Shown here one piece after another: positions 41,506-46,489 of a stretch of DNA of 46,489 bases (positions within the stretch are counted from its first letter, which is position 1; every line of letters begins with the position of its first letter). A program made the position numbers and the translations under genes. The notes beneath the pieces are model-generated. The model did not search any database. It saw only the letters and a list, made by a program, of their open reading frames with translations, and had not been told where the DNA came from. The stretch spans positions 1 to 46,489 of the forward strand of contig JANQJP010000073.1 of the NCBI GenBank assembly GCA_028281575.1, read 5' to 3'. The DNA comes from Cellvibrionaceae bacterium. Its GTDB lineage: Bacteria; Pseudomonadota; Gammaproteobacteria; Pseudomonadales; Cellvibrionaceae.

Positions 41506-42870
41506 ATGAAAAGTATAATAAAAACGTTTTTTAAATCGCTAAGCTGCGTTCTTATATTCACAACAAGCCCTTACTTATTTGCGTTTGAATCTGGCGCCAT
41601 AACGGTTACCGATAGTTGGCGTTCGATTGATGCAAGCGCGTATACAGACCCGGTCATCATTGCCGGTGTTGCAACACGTAATGATGCGGAGCCCGGTGTT
41701 ATTTCTGTTGTGAAAGATAGCAATGGCGATTTCTTAATGCGATTTCGTGAGTGGGACTATTTAGATGGCGTGCACGCGGAAGAATCAGTATCGTATGTGC
41801 TGGTGGAGAAAGGCCATACGCTAAGAGCAGATGGAACGGTGATTGAAGCGGGTACCTTTAACCTAGGGTCCAGCAACGTTGATGTGTTTTTCAGTCAGGA
41901 ATTTGAGCAAACGCCTTTAGTCTTTCTTTCGGCCCAATCCGAAAACGATCCCAGTACCTACTCACTGAGGGTTGAAGGGGTTACTCGCCATAGCTTTAGT
42001 GCCGAGCTTGAAGAACAAGAGCTCAACGGGTCTGGCGGGCACGTACAAGAAGAAATTGCCTATTTAGCTATTTCGAGTGTAACCAATGGCGGTCAACTTG
42101 ATGTCGGTGGAAACTTTCTAATGTCTCAAGCTATTGTTAATAGCGAGCCTACTTCCACCGCTGGTGGGCAGATTTTTTTAGAGGAAGAGCAATCTCAGGA
42201 TGCAGAAATATTTCATATTGATGAGGTGGTCTCCATTCTCCAAACCGCGCAGGGGTTACTGGGTCAAACAACCACAATTTACGGCGGCAATACGGAAAAT
42301 GTTGCCCTTGCTTCCATGCCAGAGACTGGCGCGCAGTCTTGCGCCGCAATTCTTAATGCGGATCCAACGGCTCCAAGCGGCTATTATACCCTCGACGTTG
42401 ACGGCATTGGTGTGCTTGCGCCATTTTCAACTTATTGTGATATGGACTTTGATGGCGGCGGTTGGACCTTAGTTTCGGTAGCGCGCGGTACACAGCGTAT
42501 TGAAGCGAGTGATATTAGCCATTTTTCTTCCGATCAGCATTTATCGGATAGCGTTTGGCAGGCGTTTAAAGCATTGAGTTCGGAGATCTATGTTTACGGT
42601 TACTTAAGTGGTCGGTGGGTTGTAGCACCGTTTGCCAATATTACGTCTGGCGTGTGTGTGCCTTTGTCAGATTCCCTGGCAGCAACGCGTATTTTCCATG
42701 CTGAAATTAGTGGTTGTAACGGAATAGGGACAGATTACTCTATAGTGGGGCAATCAGGTCAATACGATGGTTTGATGAATATATGGAATTTTCACCCCAG
42801 CGTATATAGTTCCACCTCAGGGTTTACCGGAACGGGACAAACGGATGGTGTAGATATTTACGTTAGGTAA
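41506..42870 (+). CDS. Secreted protein with tandem lectin-like domains and a fibrinogen-like module
   Basis: The 454-residue protein starts with a signal peptide (about 1-26, cleavage near LFAFES). Two related ~75-residue beta domains follow (about 30-104 and 118-195). They align through DPVIIAGVATRNDAEPG with TPLVFLSAQSENDPSTY and through EESVSYVLVE with EEIAYLAISS. They resemble H-type-lectin-like folds. From about 275, CAAILNADPTAPSGYYTLD and YCDMDFDGGGWTLVSV match the N-terminal part of fibrinogen-related domains, which usually bind glycans. A carbohydrate- or host-binding secreted lectin is plausible. Confidence 0.8.
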   Translation: MKSIIKTFFKSLSCVLIFTTSPYLFAFESGAITVTDSWRSIDASAYTDPVIIAGVATRNDAEPGVISVVKDSNGDFLMRFREWDYLDGVHAEESVSYVLVEKGHTLRADGTVIEAGTFNLGSSNVDVFFSQEFEQTPLVFLSAQSENDPSTYSLRVEGVTRHSFSAELEEQELNGSGGHVQEEIAYLAISSVTNGGQLDVGGNFLMSQAIVNSEPTSTAGGQIFLEEEQSQDAEIFHIDEVVSILQTAQGLLGQTTTIYGGNTENVALASMPETGAQSCAAILNADPTAPSGYYTLDVDGIGVLAPFSTYCDMDFDGGGWTLVSVARGTQRIEASDISHFSSDQHLSDSVWQAFKALSSEIYVYGYLSGRWVVAPFANITSGVCVPLSDSLAATRIFHAEISGCNGIGTDYSIVGQSGQYDGLMNIWNFHPSVYSSTSGFTGTGQTDGVDIYVR

Positions 42871-42895
42871 ATAAATGTTGTATTAGGAACCGTTA

Positions 42896-42933
42896 CCACT
42901 TTAGTGGACAAAAATTTCTGTTCATTAAAGTGG
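42896..42933. repeat. Hairpin-forming inverted repeat
   Basis: CCACTTTA (42896-42903) and TAAAGTGG (42926-42933) form a perfect 8-bp stem. The inner bases add partial pairing. It lies 25 nt after the secreted-protein stop and could act as a terminator, though no T-run follows. Confidence 0.4.
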
Positions 42934-43045
42934 TCTGGTATGAAACAAAATATTTCTCGTTATGTTGTATTTGCTTATCCTGCCTTAAGTGAAATAGGCG
43001 ATGATAAAGTAGGTTAGTTTATAGCGCTATAGAGAAAATATCTCG

Positions 43046-43582
43046 ATGTATGAAGAAGTATTAGATTTTTGGTTTAAGGAGCTAACGCCCGATCTTTGGT
43101 GGAAAAAAGACGAAAATTTCGACCTGTCGATTAAGGAACGGTTTGGTGCGTTACATGAAAAAGCTATTATAAGTGAGCTGTTTAGCTGGCGAAAGACAGC
43201 TGAAGGTTCGCTGGCGGAAGTCATCGTGCTCGATCAGTTTTCGCGAAATATTTATCGCGATAAGCCGGAATCATTCTCCTGCGATCCCTTAGCGCTGGCG
43301 TTAGCCCAGACGGCGGTTGAAAAGGGTTTTGACCAGGCATTGTCGTCGAGCGAGCGGTGTTTTTTATATATGCCTTTTATGCACAGTGAGTCGCTCCTGG
43401 TGCACGAGCAGGCCGTAAAAATTTTTGAAAGTCTTGGTAATAAAAACAATTTGGAATTTGAATTAAAACACAAGGTTATTATCGAACGATTTGGTCGTTA
43501 CCCCCACCGCAATAAAATATTAGGCCGCCAGTCCACGCAAGAAGAATTAGCTTTCTTGGAGCAGCCGAATTCCGGCTTTTAG
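43046..43582 (+). CDS. DUF924-family protein
   Basis: The 178-residue protein matches the family along its whole length: EEVLDFWFKELTPDLWWKKD at the N-terminus, VIVLDQFSRNIYRDKP in the middle, and YMPFMHSESLLVHEQAV then RFGRYPHRNKILGR toward the end. It is an all-helical cytosolic protein. The function is not established. Confidence 0.92.
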   Translation: MYEEVLDFWFKELTPDLWWKKDENFDLSIKERFGALHEKAIISELFSWRKTAEGSLAEVIVLDQFSRNIYRDKPESFSCDPLALALAQTAVEKGFDQALSSSERCFLYMPFMHSESLLVHEQAVKIFESLGNKNNLEFELKHKVIIERFGRYPHRNKILGRQSTQEELAFLEQPNSGF

Positions 43583-43689
43583 AAAGGTGATGCTTTTTTT
43601 GGCCTTATGGCAGGGTAGCACTGTATGCTCTAATCTTTAAATTAGTGCTAATTTCGTGAAGGCCAATTGTTTAGCCAAGTTGGGGTGTT

Positions 43690-44772
43690 ATGAGAAGTGT
43701 TTGGGCGTATTTGTTGCTGTTGTTAGCTGCTTGTGGTGGCGATGATCATCGAGATGTCGAGGCACTAGAAGAAGCCGATCTAGTAGTGTGCAACCCTGAT
43801 CGTACGACACGCGTTACTCCAATCATTAATTTGAGTGCGAGCGCCAGACCTCCCGAAAATTCTCTCAATGCTACGACACTGGTAAGCAATACATTTACTC
43901 TTCCGTTGGCAAATGACTTTTCTGCAAACCCGATAAGCTTTGATCTTGTTTTGTCCGGGCAGGGTGAAAACACCGGTTTGGTGAGTATTCATCTGGATAC
44001 GCTGGTTGGTGTTCCCGCGCAGGTAAATACATTTAGCCAATTGGAAATGCTTGCGTCAATTATTAATGATCAGATATTTTCACCCAATTCGCCTCAACGC
44101 CAAATAGATGTCTCAGTAGATATTCAAGATTTTGGTAATGAAACTTATGCGCTACAGTTTTCCTCTTTTGATTTTGGACTCAATTCGTCGATTCACATTA
44201 GTGGTGTGAGTGCGAATTCTGCGGAGCTTGGCATAAATCCATTTCTCAATTCTACCGCGGGTAGGGAGTCGCATAACTTCGATCAAAACGACGCCGCAAC
44301 GTATAACGCATTTGCGAATGTCACTATTTATGACAGCTTGGGTATCGAACATGAATTACAGATGTATTTCGTAAAACAAGTATTTGATTTGAGCGACCCT
44401 GCCACTTTTCCCAATCACTGGTTTTTGATTGTACAGGTGAATAATTTAGACGTAGGCGATCCGTGGATGCTGAATTCGACGCTTACGCAAGCGACCCACG
44501 AGGTCTTTTTTTCCGATGACGGAACGGTTCACGATATTCTTAGTCAACCGGTCTTGATTTCAAATTGGCGCCCCCTCGCGGAAGATGGTGTACCCACGGG
44601 CGCAGCTGGTCCAATTAATGTATCCCAGGGTGCAGGAATACCGATACCAGACCCACCGACAAGTTCTAATTTTGTTATTGACCTGAGCCAAATGACGCAG
44701 TTTGGGTCGGAAACAATTTTGCTAAACGTTGAACAAAATGGTGTACCGTCGCGTTTATGTCATTCCGAATGA
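43690..44772 (+). CDS. Lipoprotein resembling the middle domain of flagellar hook protein FlgE
   Basis: The N-terminus [19 protein letters not shown] has a lipobox (LAAC, Cys15), so this 360-residue protein is lipid-anchored. The rest resembles Flg[14 protein letters not shown], a hook-type module (residues about 75-195, with AINxxI-like and [17 protein letters not shown]), then [20 protein letters not shown] followed by MYFVKQ and [19 protein letters not shown]. True FlgE lacks a lipoprotein signal and has N- and C-terminal hook-assembly helices, which are missing here. No flagellar genes are nearby. It ends where FlgE would continue with a GYASG-type motif, so it may be a truncated derivative. 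Confidence 0.7.
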   Translation: MRSVWAYLLLLLAACGGDDHRDVEALEEADLVVCNPDRTTRVTPIINLSASARPPENSLNATTLVSNTFTLPLANDFSANPISFDLVLSGQGENTGLVSIHLDTLVGVPAQVNTFSQLEMLASIINDQIFSPNSPQRQIDVSVDIQDFGNETYALQFSSFDFGLNSSIHISGVSANSAELGINPFLNSTAGRESHNFDQNDAATYNAFANVTIYDSLGIEHELQMYFVKQVFDLSDPATFPNHWFLIVQVNNLDVGDPWMLNSTLTQATHEVFFSDDGTVHDILSQPVLISNWRPLAEDGVPTGAAGPINVSQGAGIPIPDPPTSSNFVIDLSQMTQFGSETILLNVEQNGVPSRLCHSE

Positions 44773-44925
44773 TGGTCATCCATATAACTCTCGATACTCG
44801 GGCAGGAGCACACCAGATTCCGGTCACCGTAAACATTATCGATACGATTTACGTAAGGCCAGTATTTGTGATCTTTTAAATACGCCAGTGGCCGAGTCGC
44901 TTGCTCACGGCTATATATATGCCTT

Positions 44926-45161
44926 GATTGATAATTCGATGTAGGCGATCCGTGTATGCCGAATTCGAGCCTGACGTAAGCACCTCACGAGTTTTTTTCG
45001 GTGGTGGAAGGGTTCACGATGTTCATAGTCAACTGGTCTTGATTTCAAATTGGTGCTCCCTCGCGGAAGATGGTTTGCTAACTAACGGGTGCGATAGGTT
45101 CAATCACCGATAAGTTTTAATTGTGTTATCCATCTAAGCCAAGTGACTCAATTTGGTTGGC
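44926..45161 (+). pseudogene. Decayed tandem duplicate of the 3' third of the FlgE-like gene
   Basis: The DNA aligns with 44437-44710 of the preceding gene. Shared stretches include GTAGGCGATCCGTG, GGTTCACGATRTTC and GGTCTTGATTTCAAATTGG, then CTCGCGGAAGATGGT. Many substitutions, a 30-40 nt net deletion, and in-frame stops prevent translation. It is an old partial duplication. Confidence 0.7.
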
Positions 45162-45402
45162 ATTTTCAGGCGTAAATTTCAAATGGTTTTTACTTTGAGA
45201 GGGTGGGGTCTCTCAGCGGGCATACCTCATGATAAAAGAATTATCCTGGTGTGGAGCGGCGTTTAGAAGCTTTTGCGACGAGAATTTTATTGCGCTAATT
45301 GTAAACCTTGACGCGGTAGAATCTCGACGTTAATGTGCATATTTTGCACAAAGATGATTGCCATTAAAATAATAGGTATACAGGATAGAACCAGGAGAAA
45401 AA

Positions 45403-46422
45403 GTGTTTTCGAATCGATTTCAACAGATTGTAATAATTACTATTTTATCTATAGTCACTTGCTCCTGTGGAGGAGGTGGTGGATCGGGTACGTCGTCAAG
45501 GTCCCAACTGGAAGGTGTTGTTCCTGCGCCCACTCCGTCACCTGCTCCAGGTCAGAATGCAAGTTCTGACCCCAATATAGACAGATACTATAAAGAAGAG
45601 TTTTATGAGAATAGCTGGGGTGCGGAAATTCTCGTAACTTTTTCAGGATTTAACATTAAGGGATTGAAGTACTACAACAGCGATAGGTCCAACGGTACTA
45701 CTGAATACGATTTTCCTGCTAAAACAGGTGTAACCACTTATTTTCATTTAGGTTCGATTGAGTTTTTTCCGGTAGTGAGCTCAGTCCAACTCTCTATATT
45801 TCATATGCTTAGGACGCATAACCATCGTAGTGACGAAGTAATTAATTTAACTCGCTTATTAATGCTTTTAGATGAGAATAATTCACAGTCAAGTCGTATA
45901 AGCTTACCTCAAAACGCACATAATCTGGTTTCCGAAGCCGGAATTGTCCTGTCAGATTTATATGTTGATATAAATTCGTTTGAAAACTCGGATAAAGTTT
46001 TGTTTTTACTCAATAGTTTAGGTGGTAGTCGGCTTCCTGAAATTTACCAGGCCGAGGAATATTTGTTGGAGCACTTCGGAAGGTGGTTGGGTATTGATAA
46101 CTACGCTCAGTGGCCGGCTGGGTTTGAAATTGATTTTGATCAGGATGGGGTATTGAATGACAGAGATGCTTTTCCTTGGGATGCGACGCAATGGAGAGAT
46201 GAAGATGGCGATAGAGAGGGTGATTCGGCAAAAGTTATTGATTTATTTTTAGATACAAATGGCGTTTTTGAATATGAAATAGATGTATTAAACGGGTTTC
46301 TTTATGTGGCGGATTACAAAAAAAATCTCCATCGATTTGATATACAAAATGGTCAGCTTCTATCATCGATTGAGCTCGATGACTATATTACTATTAACCT
46401 GGAACACAAATATGCCTGCTAG
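45403..46422 (+). CDS. Lipoprotein with thrombospondin type-3 repeat, 3' end replaced by IS630
   Basis: The frame starts with GTG after AGGAGA and encodes 339 residues. The lipobox is TCSC (SIVTCSCGGGGG), followed by a Pro/Ser linker. A calcium-binding type-3 repeat is seen at DFDQDGVLNDRDAFPWDATQ (about 245-265), and the start of a beta-propeller-like segment at LNGFLYVADYKKNLHRFD. The last nine residues (INLEHKYAC) are encoded by the end of the inverted IS630 copy beginning at 46392. The protein is therefore truncated, and its propeller is lost. Confidence 0.75.
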   Translation: MFSNRFQQIVIITILSIVTCSCGGGGGSGTSSRSQLEGVVPAPTPSPAPGQNASSDPNIDRYYKEEFYENSWGAEILVTFSGFNIKGLKYYNSDRSNGTTEYDFPAKTGVTTYFHLGSIEFFPVVSSVQLSIFHMLRTHNHRSDEVINLTRLLMLLDENNSQSSRISLPQNAHNLVSEAGIVLSDLYVDINSFENSDKVLFLLNSLGGSRLPEIYQAEEYLLEHFGRWLGIDNYAQWPAGFEIDFDQDGVLNDRDAFPWDATQWRDEDGDREGDSAKVIDLFLDTNGVFEYEIDVLNGFLYVADYKKNLHRFDIQNGQLLSSIELDDYITINLEHKYAC

Positions 46423-46489
46423 GCAGCGTATCGAATATTTTCATTTTCGAAATATTTTTTGATCCGGCTTGGTTTGTTCTGAAGCGTTT
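46392..46489 (-). mobile_element. IS630-type insertion sequence, 3' end (right window edge)
   Basis: The reverse complement of this segment equals 112-209 except for two adjacent bases (GC instead of AT). It is the same IS end in the opposite orientation, interrupting the lipoprotein gene. The element continues beyond the window. Confidence 0.9.
46419..46489 (-). CDS. IS630-family transposase, C-terminal fragment (cut by window edge)
   Basis: This encodes the last ~22 residues of the transposase (TLQNKPSRIKKYF...), identical in reading to the left-edge copy, ending at TAG (46421-46419). Nothing more can be judged. Confidence 0.8.
   Translation of the reverse strand, partial: TLQNKPSRIKKYFENENIRYAA

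Overview
The window looks like a chromosomal segment of a Gram-negative, probably marine, gammaproteobacterium. The evidence is the lipoprotein lipoboxes, an RTX-type secreted protein, an Mrp antiporter operon laid out as in marine gammaproteobacteria, Rcp1-like response regulators, a CDP-sugar operon and moderate GC. A Cellvibrionales-type host is my guess, not something the sequence proves. Both window ends lie inside inverted copies of the same IS630-type transposase 3' end (98 of 98 positions aligned, 2 differences), so the segment is bounded by IS copies and may simply be a contig that broke at a repeat.

Layout. 1-625: IS630 end and a gene remnant. 626-4066: a large RTX repeat protein. 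4164-5957: an accessory block with a GNAT acetyltransferase, a cytosolic trypsin-like protease coupled to a small hydrophobic protein, and a dead BrnT toxin. 5944-13363 (minus): a tightly coupled nine-gene Mrp-type Na+/H+ antiporter operon (E-F-G-B-C-D-D-small-D/A-like). 14140-18401: a patchwork of small accessory genes: a chimeric Nudix fragment, an RHH/RelE-ParE toxin-antitoxin pair with its operator, an intact GDP-mannose hydrolase-like Nudix gene, the zinc-independent ribosomal protein pair L31B/L36B with a Fur/Zur-like site, a DUF2200 gene, membrane proteins and a VOC protein.

18714-25492 is the most interesting block: a compact, translationally coupled operon encoding two aspartase/fumarase-superfamily lyases, a glycine-amidinotransferase-like enzyme, a BtrK/LysA-type PLP decarboxylase, an unrecognised 413-residue protein and a half-size EamA transporter. 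Near-identical VOC paralogues lie on both sides. It looks like a pathway for a small guanidino or amine metabolite with export and possibly self-protection, and I cannot match it to a known cluster. A double-glycine-leader peptide (candidate microcin) with a 27-nt palindrome upstream follows at 26466-26713.

27029-36621 holds two lipoproteins, a nested-palindrome MITE-like element, and two divergent two-component clusters (HK-RR on minus; PAS-HK, Rcp1-like RR, a REC-REC-PAS-GAF-PAS-PAS hybrid kinase and a second Rcp1-like RR on plus). A related half-copy of the MITE follows. 36806-40501 (minus) is a CDP-sugar operon (rfbF, rfbG, rfbC-like epimerase, SAF-domain dehydrogenase). 41040-46422 contains a DOPA-dioxygenase-like protein, a secreted tandem-domain protein with a fibrinogen-like module, a DUF924 protein, a lipoprotein resembling the middle of the flagellar hook protein FlgE with a decayed partial duplicate behind it, and a lipoprotein with thrombospondin-type-3 repeats truncated by the right-hand IS630 copy.
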